A stretch of DNA of 32,440 bases from a cf. Phormidesmis sp. LEGE 11477 (lineage in GTDB: Bacteria; Cyanobacteriota; Cyanobacteriia; Phormidesmidales; Phormidesmidaceae), in assembly GCF_015207105.1 (NCBI RefSeq), contig NZ_JADEXO010000072.1, positions 1 through 32,440 on the forward strand, given 5' to 3'. Positions 23,690 to 31,860 of this stretch are shown here, piece after piece. A program made the position numbers and the translations under genes. Position 1 is the first letter of the stretch, and each line of letters opens with the position of its first letter. Below the pieces are notes generated by a model. It was not told where the DNA came from. It did not search any database and saw nothing but the letters and a program-made list of their open reading frames with translations.

Positions 23690-24685
23690 ATGGTTCAAAC
23701 TCTTTCTACTCAAGTCACTCCGTTCGAGCAAGCGCTGGGCAAGCCGCTAGCAAAGCAGACCATCACAACGCTACAAATCAATCTGGGCCGCCGATGCAAT
23801 CTCTCTTGTCGCCACTGCCACGTGGAAGCGGGCCCTCATAGAACCGAAGAGCTTTTACCCGAAGTCTGTGAGCAGCTATTGGCCATTATCGATCGCTTTG
23901 ATCAAATCAAAACGGTGGATCTAACCGGCGGCGCACCAGAGATGAACTATGGCTTTCGCCCAATTGTGGAAGCCGCTAGATCAAAAGGCAAAGAGGTGAT
24001 TGTCCGCTCGAATCTGACTATCTTTTTTGAGCCAGGATATGAGGATTTGCCCGACTACTTCGCAGCGCAACAGTTGCATATAGTGGCCTCGCTGCCCTGC
24101 TATCTAGAAGATAATGTCGATGCGATGCGCGGTAAAGGCGTCTATGACGAGTCTATTCGCGCGATCCAGAGGCTCAATCAGCTAGGCTATGGCCGCGATC
24201 CAAATCTGCAGCTAGATCTGGTTTACAACCCGCCCGTGCCAAAAGATACCAACTTCTCGCTGACGCCACCGCAGGCAAAGCTACAAGCAGACTATAGCGC
24301 TTATCTGCATCAGCACTTTGGCATCGTCTTCAATCATCTGTTTACGATTACCAATTTGCCAATTGGTCGAACGAAGTTTCACCTGCAGCACCGCCTGCTA
24401 CATCGGCCCTACCTACAGTTTTTAGCCTCGCACTACAACGCCAGTACAGTGGCGCATTTGATGTGTCGCAGCGAGCTGTCCGTAGATTATTTGGGCAATG
24501 TGTATGACTGCGATTTCAACCAGATGGAAGCGCTGCCTGCTAGAGCGCCGGATGGAAAAGCGCTGACGCTTAGCGCTTTGCTAGAGGCTGGGACGGTGGA
24601 TCTGATCGCGCAGGTGGCGACTCGACCCTACTGCTATGGCTGCACGGCGGGAAGCGGTTCTAGCTGCGGAGGCTCGCTGTTGTGA
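23690..24685 (+). CDS. arsS: Arsenosugar-biosynthesis radical SAM protein ArsS
   Basis: A 331-residue radical SAM enzyme. The cluster motif CxxxCxxC is C36, C40 and C43 (RRCNLSCRHCHVEAGPHR). Family-defining segments include DLTGGAPEMNYGFR, VIVRSNLTIFFEPGYEDL, ASLPCYLEDNVDAMRGKGV and LVYNPP. The cysteine-rich C-terminus GCTAGSGSSCGG is the hallmark of ArsS/rSAM_SeCys (TIGR04167). ArsS produces an adenosyl-arsenic intermediate on the route from dimethylarsenite to arsenosugars. No arsM gene is in the window. Two TVP38 genes follow, an arrangement I recall in cyanobacteria. The start lacks a clear Shine-Dalgarno sequence. Confidence 0.93.
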   Translation: MVQTLSTQVTPFEQALGKPLAKQTITTLQINLGRRCNLSCRHCHVEAGPHRTEELLPEVCEQLLAIIDRFDQIKTVDLTGGAPEMNYGFRPIVEAARSKGKEVIVRSNLTIFFEPGYEDLPDYFAAQQLHIVASLPCYLEDNVDAMRGKGVYDESIRAIQRLNQLGYGRDPNLQLDLVYNPPVPKDTNFSLTPPQAKLQADYSAYLHQHFGIVFNHLFTITNLPIGRTKFHLQHRLLHRPYLQFLASHYNASTVAHLMCRSELSVDYLGNVYDCDFNQMEALPARAPDGKALTLSALLEAGTVDLIAQVATRPYCYGCTAGSGSSCGGSLL

Positions 24686-24731
24686 GGGTTTATAAGGTTT
24701 TGTTGTTTTAATGTATTAGGAAAGAGGTCTG

Positions 24732-25559
24732 ATGAGAGTTGTTCAAAAAATTATTCAGAGGTCTGTTGAAAGACCGGTGCGAAAGTTTAGAGTTAATCGA
24801 TTGTGGAAGTGGATAGCTTTGGGTATGTTCGGAGGTTTGTTGTTTTCTGCGATGCCAGCGCTAGCTCAAGATTTGGCACAGGATGGCGGCGGTGGCCCGT
24901 TTGCCTTTATCGGTCAAATTCAGCAGTGGCTGGTGAGCGTGGTCGAGTGGATTGACGGATTGGGCGCGATCGCTCCAATTGTGTTTGTGCTGGCCTATGT
25001 TGTGATCACAGTGGCGTTTCTACCGGCCTCTGTTGTCACATTGGGGGCGGGGTTTGTCTTTGGTGTGGTCAAGGGCTCGATTCTGGTATTTATCGGGGCG
25101 ATGCTAGGCGCGACGGCTGCCTTCTTGATCGGTCGGTTTATCGCTCGCGACTGGATCGCGAAAAAGGTGGAAGGCAATCGCTTCTTTAATTCTTTGGACA
25201 ATGCGATCGCCGAAGAAGGTCTGAAGCTGGTCTTTTTGATTCGCTTGTCGCCTGCCTTTCCGTTTAACCTATTGAACTATGCACTGGGCCTAACCAAAGT
25301 ATCTCTGCGCGACTATGTACTAGGCACGACTGGCATTATTCCTGGCACGATTATGTATGTCTATCTAGGCTCTTTAATCGGCGATGTTGCCATGCTAGGA
25401 ACGGGCGAAGCCCCAGCAAATCCGCTGATTGACTGGACGATTAGAATCTTGATCTTTGTTACTATCGTCGCTATTTCTCTTTACATTGCTAAGATTGCCA
25501 AAAAAGCGCTCAACGATTCTGTGCCTGAAACCGAAGCAGGAAGCACCGATATGGCGTAG
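24732..25559 (+). CDS. TVP38/TMEM64 family (DedA/VTT) membrane protein 1
   Basis: A 275-residue inner-membrane protein with about six hydrophobic segments. It begins with a signal-anchor or signal-peptide-like helix (KWIALGMFGGLLFSAMPALA, near residue 45). The VTT core contains FLPASVVTLGAGFVFGVVKG, GATAAFLIGRF, then LVFLIRLSPAFPFNLLNYAL, the re-entrant-loop motif of the DedA superfamily. The start is supported by AGAGG five bases before ATG. It follows arsS by 46 bases in the same direction, so it is probably cotranscribed. A transport or lipid-flipping role linked to arsenic products is inference. Confidence 0.9.
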   Translation: MRVVQKIIQRSVERPVRKFRVNRLWKWIALGMFGGLLFSAMPALAQDLAQDGGGGPFAFIGQIQQWLVSVVEWIDGLGAIAPIVFVLAYVVITVAFLPASVVTLGAGFVFGVVKGSILVFIGAMLGATAAFLIGRFIARDWIAKKVEGNRFFNSLDNAIAEEGLKLVFLIRLSPAFPFNLLNYALGLTKVSLRDYVLGTTGIIPGTIMYVYLGSLIGDVAMLGTGEAPANPLIDWTIRILIFVTIVAISLYIAKIAKKALNDSVPETEAGSTDMA

Positions 25560-25605
25560 GTGTAGTCATATTCTATCTCTGGTTCTATCTATTGAGCGCC
25601 CTAGC

Positions 25606-25655
25606 CTGTTTGCTATTGGACTGTTTGCTATTGGACTGTTTGCTATTGGACTGTT
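25606..25655. repeat. 15-bp minisatellite between the two TVP38 genes
   Basis: CTGTTTGCTATTGGA is repeated exactly three times (25606-25620, 25621-25635, 25636-25650), followed by a partial CTGTT. The unit length is a multiple of three and the array reads LFAIG repeats in one frame, but that frame overlaps the end of the upstream gene in an unconvincing way. The array ends about 10 bases before the next possible start. Confidence 0.85.
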
Positions 25656-25664
25656 GTTGGATCG

Positions 25665-26366
25665 ATGGGCAGCATTAAAATCTGCCCTTACCATGTTCCT
25701 GTGAGAATTACTAAAAAAATCTGGGGTTTGTTCATTGTGGCCACTGCTCTGACAGTTTTTCTGTCGATGAGCGGCGGCCACACGTTGTTTGTGCTGTTTG
25801 ATCGAATGGCGCTGACCGATTTCTTTGCGGCGGCAGGGCCCAGTAGTATCTGGCTATTTGTACTTGCTCATGTGGTGGCTAATGCTGTTGGGGTGCCAGG
25901 AACGCTGCTGGTGATCGTTGGGGGGGCCGTGTATGGCCTGTGGTGGGGGACGCTGTGGTCTGTGGCTGGAGCTAGCCTGGGTGCGATCGCAGCCTTTTGT
26001 CTAGCTCGCTATCTATTTTTTGAACGGTTCAAGGCCCATTTCTACCACAAGCCTGTTTTCAAAAAGCTCAACACCGCGCTCTGCACAAACGCTTTGTTTT
26101 GCGTTTTGACTATTCGCTTTTCTCCTATCTCTCCATTCAACGTCGTCAACTTCGCCTTTGGGCTAAGTCCAGTGCCGATTCGCGCCTATGCACTGGGTAC
26201 GTTTATCGGCATCATTCCCGGCACGCTGGTTTATACCTGGCTAGGCGTTACGGGTGCGTCAGCTTTAGAGGGTGATAGCATTCTGCCGTTAGTTGTTTGC
26301 TTGCTGATGCTGATGATGCTATCTGCACTACCACTAATAATCAGGCGCAGCCAACAAACACCTTAA
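25665..26366 (+). CDS. TVP38/TMEM64 family (DedA/VTT) membrane protein 2
   Basis: A 233-residue paralogue of the preceding protein, with about five or six membrane segments. VTT landmarks are NAVGVPGTLLVIVGGAVYGLWW, then GAIAAFCLARYLFFERF, LTIRFSPISPFNVVNFAFGL and GIIPGTLVYTWLGV. The start is uncertain: ATG 25665 gives the long form, while in-frame GTG 25701 (VRITKKIWGL) gives a cleaner positively charged start. Gene order arsS-TVP38-TVP38 on one strand suggests one unit, with the minisatellite in the 105-base gap. Confidence 0.88.
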   Translation: MGSIKICPYHVPVRITKKIWGLFIVATALTVFLSMSGGHTLFVLFDRMALTDFFAAAGPSSIWLFVLAHVVANAVGVPGTLLVIVGGAVYGLWWGTLWSVAGASLGAIAAFCLARYLFFERFKAHFYHKPVFKKLNTALCTNALFCVLTIRFSPISPFNVVNFAFGLSPVPIRAYALGTFIGIIPGTLVYTWLGVTGASALEGDSILPLVVCLLMLMMLSALPLIIRRSQQTP

Positions 26367-27078
26367 AAGAAATCAGAAATATCGATAGTAATAATTTGCA
26401 ACATACATATTTTGCAACATATCTCGAAACAAACTTAGAGCAGACAGCGCTGATAAGCTGCTGCACTCGTTTTAGTAGTCTTCTCGTATAAAGGGAATGC
26501 CCTTAGAGATAGTTCGACTCGACAGAGTTTGTGTATTGCGTCACAACAAACGACCGCACTAAGTCACAGTCTCTCAATAGATAAGTTTTTCTTAAGAGTT
26601 GGGGTTACGAACGCTATGCGTACAACGGCAACAATCTCTGAAAAGTTGATAGCGTCTTGCTTGTATACGATAGTTGGTTTCTGAAGCAGCCGTTTAATCT
26701 ATAGAAAATAGCCGATTAAAAGTAGACATGCACCAAATGTCACTTTTCACACCTTTTTTTTAGGATTGATTTCTCGCAATTGACGATGCAATAATTATTC
26801 CGCTAAATAATTTAAGCACGAGTTAAGCGCGAATGCCTTGAAGTAAATAGGGTATCTATTGGTCTTGCCTCAGAGACTTAGCCGCACGTACGTGCCAGGT
26901 TGAGAGACTTTGCGGCGCGAACTTTTGTGGTGCTGGTTACTTACTTTTATCACTATCTTTTAGTTTCTCAGTGACATAGGTGTGATTTTATACTCCCTTT
27001 AAAGGCTATTGCTCAACTTTTCTAGCGAGCGGGCGCTAATCCGGACAGAGTTTTGTATTTGTTGACTGGTTATGTGGA
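26367..27078. promoter_or_regulatory. Long AT-rich region upstream of the surface-protein cluster
   Basis: No gene is supported in these 712 bases. A sigma70-like pair, TTGACG (26780-26785) and TAAATA (26804-26809) with an 18-base spacer, would give a leader of about 260 bases for the cluster. GCACGTACGTGC at 26884-26895 is a perfect 12-bp palindrome within that leader. No tRNA or riboswitch was recognised. The pair of boxes is a weak call. Confidence 0.35.
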
Positions 27079-28113
27079 ATGTTTACGAAATTGAGGCTTC
27101 CTCGTATGTTTTGCCATCGAAAAAGCAAGGGGAAACTAACGCGCTGGATCAAGTTTAGCGGCCTAGCTATCTTGGGATGTTTGATCAGCGTCTGCGTGCA
27201 TAGTGTGGCGATCGAGAGCGCGATCGCCCAACCTGTTGTCAATCCAGTGCCCAACCAGGCGTCTATTCGCTATGACCTACCAGGTGGCGATCCGGTCAAT
27301 GGATCAGACGAGTCTCGCGTCGATCAGCTTTCTAATATTGTGACTTATCCCTTAGGCGCTACGGGTGGTCAAAACACGCTCGGACTAGGCTTGTTCAAAT
27401 CAGCGAACAAGTCAGTAGCTGAACCTGGCGATGTTGTTATTTATCAGCTGCTCGTTCGAAATGAAGGAACAACAGATGCCGATAGCAATTTCCGAATTGT
27501 AGATACGCTGCCCTTCGGTCTGCAGTTTGTCGAAGGCTCGGTTTCCGCAGTCCTTAACGGTGCTGATTTCCCTTTAGATGTAGAGCTAAACGACAGAGAG
27601 CTGACGCTGACCTCAGATACGGGGCTGCCCGCTGGCGAAGAGATCAACGTCTCGTACGCAACGCTGCTGACACCCGACGCCCTAAGAGGAAACGGCATCA
27701 ACACAGCGGTGGTTTCGGCAGATACCTTTGACGATGCCGAGGATACCTTTCGGCTGACGGTAGGTAGCGGCATTCTGTCTGATTGCGGCACGATTTTGGG
27801 CCGGGTCTTTGTCGACAAAAACTTTGATGGGCATCAGCAGCCAGGTGAGCCAGGCGTGCCTAATGCGGTTATTTACATGGATAACGGTAATCGCATCATC
27901 ACCGATCCTGACGGACTGTTCTCTATGGACAACGTGCTCTCGGGCAATCGGGTCGGGGCGCTAGATCTCAGCAGCCTGACGGGCTATACCCTAGCTCCTA
28001 ACCTGTTCCGAATTGAGGAAAACAGCCAGTCTAGACTCGTTCGTCTCCGTCCTGGCGGTCTAGCTCGAATGAACTTTGCAGTCACGCCCACCTTCGGTGA
28101 AGGAGAAACGTAA
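27079..28113 (+). CDS. Secreted DUF11 / SdrD-B-like surface protein
   Basis: A 344-residue exported protein. A signal peptide with a long basic N-region and helix FSGLAILGCLISVCVHSVAI is predicted to be cut after AIA (residue 50). A DUF11 domain covers about residues 100-225 (SVAEPGDVVIYQLLVRNEGT, DTLPFGLQFVEGS, AGEEINVSYATLL). An SdrD B-like segment covers about 235-300 (GRVFVDKNFDGHQQPGEPGV, later ITDPDGLFSMDNV). Such modules make rod-like beta-sandwich surface proteins. There is no LPXTG, as expected in a Gram-negative cell. The stop lies three bases before the next start, so translation is probably coupled. The function is unknown; a surface or extracellular structural role is inferred. 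Confidence 0.82.
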   Translation: MFTKLRLPRMFCHRKSKGKLTRWIKFSGLAILGCLISVCVHSVAIESAIAQPVVNPVPNQASIRYDLPGGDPVNGSDESRVDQLSNIVTYPLGATGGQNTLGLGLFKSANKSVAEPGDVVIYQLLVRNEGTTDADSNFRIVDTLPFGLQFVEGSVSAVLNGADFPLDVELNDRELTLTSDTGLPAGEEINVSYATLLTPDALRGNGINTAVVSADTFDDAEDTFRLTVGSGILSDCGTILGRVFVDKNFDGHQQPGEPGVPNAVIYMDNGNRIITDPDGLFSMDNVLSGNRVGALDLSSLTGYTLAPNLFRIEENSQSRLVRLRPGGLARMNFAVTPTFGEGET

Positions 28114-28116
28114 GCG

Positions 28117-31100
28117 ATGCGCTTAAAAAATGGTTTAAACGGTTTTAGCTATACCGGTGTGGGATTGTCTCTGCTAGTTAGCGGCTCAAGTATCTGCCTG
28201 TCGGTGCTGCCAGCTTTGGCCGAGACGACGGCCTTCGACTCTGGAAACGCTCAAGATGAACTCACTGCCGCTGTCGATGGTCAGGCTATACCAAATACTG
28301 CTGTACTAGATACCGCTGTGTCAAAGACTACTGTGCCGAATACCGCTGTATCAGGTGCTGTGCAGATTGCTCAGGCACTAGATGAGCTGACTGAAGCTGA
28401 TGATCCGGTAATCACGCCCCCTTTTCCAGTACGTACAGAAGTCATTAACGAGCGGATTCAGGGCGAGCAGCTCGGTGAAATAGATGAGGCCGTGATTCAT
28501 CAAGTCCCCGATCCGCTGCTGCTAGAGGACTTGTATCAGATTCAAATATCGTCGACTAACGGAGATTTAGTCGCGGCTGATAGGCGCTCTACGCTGAGGT
28601 TAGCGGGTGCTCTCACGGATAATGAAGGAAATCTATTAGACAACGATGTTGTTGTCACTCTGACTACCAGCGCAGGTGAATTTATTGGCGCAGACTACGA
28701 TATCGATCGGCCCGGTTTTCAGGTGCTGGCTCGCCGAGGTGAATTTACAGCCGAGCTGCGCTCTAGCCTAGATGCTCAAAGGGTGAGCGTCCGGGCAGCG
28801 GCAGCTAGAGACGATCTGCTAGCACAGACGCCGCTACCGCTAGAAGAGAATCTGGTCGATGGAGCCAGAGAAATTGAAGGCTATGCGGATGTTAGCTTTA
28901 TCACACCGCTGCGCCCTTCTCTGGTTACGGGTGTTGTGGATCTGCGCTATGGCAATTCAGCCACCGATTTTGGCGGCAGCTTTCGAGATTTTTTGAATCC
29001 CGATGATATTGGAGAATATTCTTTCGATGCCGATGTCTCAGTATTTGCGACGGGTGCGATTGGCAACTGGCTGATCACAGGCGCTTATAACAGCGATCGC
29101 ACGCTCAATGAACGCTGCGATGGCAATCGGCTTTACCAGGACATCCAGTCAGAGTTCTGCACTTACGAGATCTTCGGCGATAGCTCAACTACTGACCATC
29201 TCACACCATCTTCGGACAGTGTGTATGTGCGCTTGCAGCAGGATGCCAAGTCGCCAGCGGCTGATCCAAACTTCTTTATGTGGGGCGATTACAGCACCAA
29301 CGAGTTCTCTCGTTCTTCGCAATTGTTCAGCGCCACGAGTCGCCAGCTCCACGGCTTTATGGGCAACTACACCATCGGCGGAGAGAACAGCGGCCTGCAG
29401 CTAACAGCGATGTATGCCAACAACATTCGCCCGTTTCAAAGAGACACGATTGTTCCTGATGGCACCAGCGGCTTTTACTTTCTCTCGAATCCGCTGGTAT
29501 TCGCGGGCAGTGAAGAGATTTTCATTGAGGTCGAAGAGTTTAATCGGCCCGGCACAGTCGTCGAACGGATTCCGCTTAGCCGAGGGGCGGACTATCGAAT
29601 TGACTATAGCCGGGGGGCGATTTTATTCAGTCAGCCCGTGACGGCGGTGGATTCTAACCCATTTGGGCCAGCGCTGGTGCGGCGAATCGTGGCAACCTAT
29701 CAGGTGGATGGCCAAGAGAGCGGTGGAGAGCTGTACGGTGGCCGGGTACAGTACAACTTTTCGTACGATCTAGAGTCGCCTAGCTGGATTGGCGCGTCGG
29801 TGGTGACCGAAAGCGACAATGTTCGAGACTTTACGCTCTATGGAGTAGACGCGCTGGTTTCACTGGGCGATCGCGCTCAGCTCATTGGTGAATACGCTCA
29901 ATCTTCGCTCAGCAACACGATCGATAGCGACGGCAACGGTTCTGCCTTTAGGCTAGAGGCCCGCAGCGACTTTACAGACAACATTCTCGGTCGGGTCTAC
30001 TACCGTCAGGCGGATGAAGACTTTGCCAACACGGCGACTAGCAGCTTCCGCGCCGGTCAAACCCGCTACGGCGGCGAGATCAGCGCGGCGATCGGACGCA
30101 ATACCCTCCTAGAATTTCAGTACGATCAAGAAGAAAACGATGGCACCACCCCGCAGGTGCTGATCGGGTTTGATGCGCTGACCAATCGGGGATTTTTCCC
30201 TGAGCAAGGGACAACGGTTGACAATACGCTCAGAACCATTAGGGCCGGGGTGCAGCAGCAAGTAGGCCCGGCTACGCTGGATCTGTCTTATCTGTATCGC
30301 GATCGCAATGACAGAGCTGGTGACCTAGACTTTGCTGGCAGTCAGCTTGTCTCTGGTCTCACCGTTCCACTCACGGGCAGTTTAGACTTTCGCGCCCAAA
30401 ACGAGCTAAACCTAAGCGGCGATCAAGATCCGCTCTATCCCAATCGCACCATCGTGGGCCTTGACTGGTACGTCTTGCCAGAGGTCACCGTCCGACTTGC
30501 TCAGCAGTTCTTTGGCGATAGCGACGTCGCGCCCGATTCTATCACCACGCTAGATGCCCTGCTCGACTACGATCTGTCGGTGAATACGCAGCTAACGGGT
30601 CGCTATTCAGTCCTCGGTGGCTTCGATGGCGTCAGAAACCAAGGCTCTTTGGGGTTAAACCATCGGGTGAACCTAGCGCCGGGTCTGAATGTCGATCTTG
30701 GCTATGAGCGGATTATAGGTCGGGGCTTGGGTCTAGTGCAGACGGGGGAGCGATTCTCGCAGCCCTTTGCGGTGGGTCAATCGGCCTCGGCGCTAGGTCT
30801 GGTGCCGGGTAGCACCTATTCGGTTGGACTAGAGTATCTGGACAATCCTGCTTTTCAGGCGAGTGCTAGGGCCGAATATCGGGATAACCAAGACACTGAT
30901 GACAATACGGTGATCACGGCGGCGCTAGCGGGTAAGTTGACGCGATCGCTCACTGCCCTCGCCCGCTACGAGCAGGCCAATTACGCCAATCAGACCTTGA
31001 CTGGTCGCTTTGAAAATACCAGCAGCGCCAAGTTGGGACTGGCCTATCGCAACCCCAACAGCGATTTTTTCAACGGTCTGCTGAGCTATGAATTTGCCAC

Positions 31101-31836
31101 CAATCCCACCACCACCCTCAACACCCCCGGATCAGATACCATCACCGAGCATACGCTTTCAGCCGAAGCGATCATCGCCCCGACTTTCCGCTGGGAGATC
31201 TACGGCAAATACGCGCTGAGAAGTACCAACGCCGATCTTAGCGAAGTGGGGTTGAACAGTATCTCAAACACAATTCACCTAGCTCAGTTTCGAGCCGCCT
31301 ACAGATTGGGATATCGCTGGGATATCGCCGGGGAAGCTCGCTATATTGCCCAGCCATCGGCGGACTACCAAGAAACAGCGGTAGCCGTCGAGACAGGCTA
31401 CTATGTCACCCCCGATCTGCGTCTGGGCGTGGGCTACAGCTTTGGTGCGGCTAACGATCGCAGTTTCCAGGGCAGCGGTCGCCGCGACGACAGTGGCTTC
31501 TTCATCGGCGCGACCTTCAAGGTGAATGAGCTGCTAGGCGGCTTTGGCTTACAGGATATTGGCGCGCAGCAGGAAACAGAATCGCTGGTCGGCCCTGAAG
31601 ATGCCATTCCAATCTCTAGCCGCTGCCCTGAGGATGTCGATCCAGAGGCAGGCGGCATCGATCCTTGTGAAAACAGAGCGGTTGAATCGCCTAGTGAGCC
31701 GCCCGCTATGCTGCCAGTGATACCTTCGGATCCTGAGTCGGCACCAACAGAACTAGCGCCAACAGAGTCAGCGCCAACAGAGCTGGCTCCCACCGAGGAA
31801 ACAGCACCAGCCGGGCCAATTCGCGGACTGTGGTAA
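28117..31836 (+). CDS. Large outer-membrane beta-barrel-like protein
   Basis: A 1239-residue protein with a signal peptide ending ALA (33-35). A degenerate TAV-rich segment follows at about 58-85. Residues about 140-240 look like an Ig/invasin-type beta-sandwich (LRLAGALTDNEGNLLDNDVV, VTLTTSAGEFIGADYD). Residues about 260-1136 alternate polar and aromatic residues as in a large barrel, with a GADYRIDYSRGAILFSQPV hairpin motif known from large outer-membrane proteins. The barrel seems to end in SGFFIGATFKV. A 103-residue periplasmic or surface tail contains two cysteines and APTEL-type repeats. There is no TonB box or plug domain, so it is not a classical TonB receptor. It lies between two secreted-protein genes. 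Function unknown; an export channel or surface anchor is possible. Confidence 0.8.
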   Translation: MRLKNGLNGFSYTGVGLSLLVSGSSICLSVLPALAETTAFDSGNAQDELTAAVDGQAIPNTAVLDTAVSKTTVPNTAVSGAVQIAQALDELTEADDPVITPPFPVRTEVINERIQGEQLGEIDEAVIHQVPDPLLLEDLYQIQISSTNGDLVAADRRSTLRLAGALTDNEGNLLDNDVVVTLTTSAGEFIGADYDIDRPGFQVLARRGEFTAELRSSLDAQRVSVRAAAARDDLLAQTPLPLEENLVDGAREIEGYADVSFITPLRPSLVTGVVDLRYGNSATDFGGSFRDFLNPDDIGEYSFDADVSVFATGAIGNWLITGAYNSDRTLNERCDGNRLYQDIQSEFCTYEIFGDSSTTDHLTPSSDSVYVRLQQDAKSPAADPNFFMWGDYSTNEFSRSSQLFSATSRQLHGFMGNYTIGGENSGLQLTAMYANNIRPFQRDTIVPDGTSGFYFLSNPLVFAGSEEIFIEVEEFNRPGTVVERIPLSRGADYRIDYSRGAILFSQPVTAVDSNPFGPALVRRIVATYQVDGQESGGELYGGRVQYNFSYDLESPSWIGASVVTESDNVRDFTLYGVDALVSLGDRAQLIGEYAQSSLSNTIDSDGNGSAFRLEARSDFTDNILGRVYYRQADEDFANTATSSFRAGQTRYGGEISAAIGRNTLLEFQYDQEENDGTTPQVLIGFDALTNRGFFPEQGTTVDNTLRTIRAGVQQQVGPATLDLSYLYRDRNDRAGDLDFAGSQLVSGLTVPLTGSLDFRAQNELNLSGDQDPLYPNRTIVGLDWYVLPEVTVRLAQQFFGDSDVAPDSITTLDALLDYDLSVNTQLTGRYSVLGGFDGVRNQGSLGLNHRVNLAPGLNVDLGYERIIGRGLGLVQTGERFSQPFAVGQSASALGLVPGSTYSVGLEYLDNPAFQASARAEYRDNQDTDDNTVITAALAGKLTRSLTALARYEQANYANQTLTGRFENTSSAKLGLAYRNPNSDFFNGLLSYEFATNPTTTLNTPGSDTITEHTLSAEAIIAPTFRWEIYGKYALRSTNADLSEVGLNSISNTIHLAQFRAAYRLGYRWDIAGEARYIAQPSADYQETAVAVETGYYVTPDLRLGVGYSFGAANDRSFQGSGRRDDSGFFIGATFKVNELLGGFGLQDIGAQQETESLVGPEDAIPISSRCPEDVDPEAGGIDPCENRAVESPSEPPAMLPVIPSDPESAPTELAPTESAPTELAPTEETAPAGPIRGLW
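31741..31800 (+). repeat. Four degenerate 15-bp coding repeats (APTE units)
   Basis: GCACCAACAGAACTA, GCGCCAACAGAGTCA, GCGCCAACAGAGCTG and GCTCCCACCGAGGAA are consecutive and encode APTEL, APTES, APTEL and APTEE. They make a flexible Pro/Thr/Glu tail near the C-terminus of the outer-membrane protein. Confidence 0.8.
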
Positions 31837-31860
31837 TTAAGAGCAAAGGAGGTGAGAACA

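Noticed and set aside
25456-25704. 82-codon ORF containing LFAIG repeats
   Set aside because: It overlaps the ends of both TVP38 genes in another frame, and its repeats are the intergenic minisatellite.
26367-27078. tRNA or structured RNA in the long intergenic region
   Set aside because: No T-loop consensus, anticodon-arm geometry or riboswitch core was found; only a short palindrome at 26884-26895 stands out.
28117-31836. TonB-dependent receptor
   Set aside because: No TonB box or plug domain is visible and the N-terminal region is Ig-like; only the barrel-like composition is shared.
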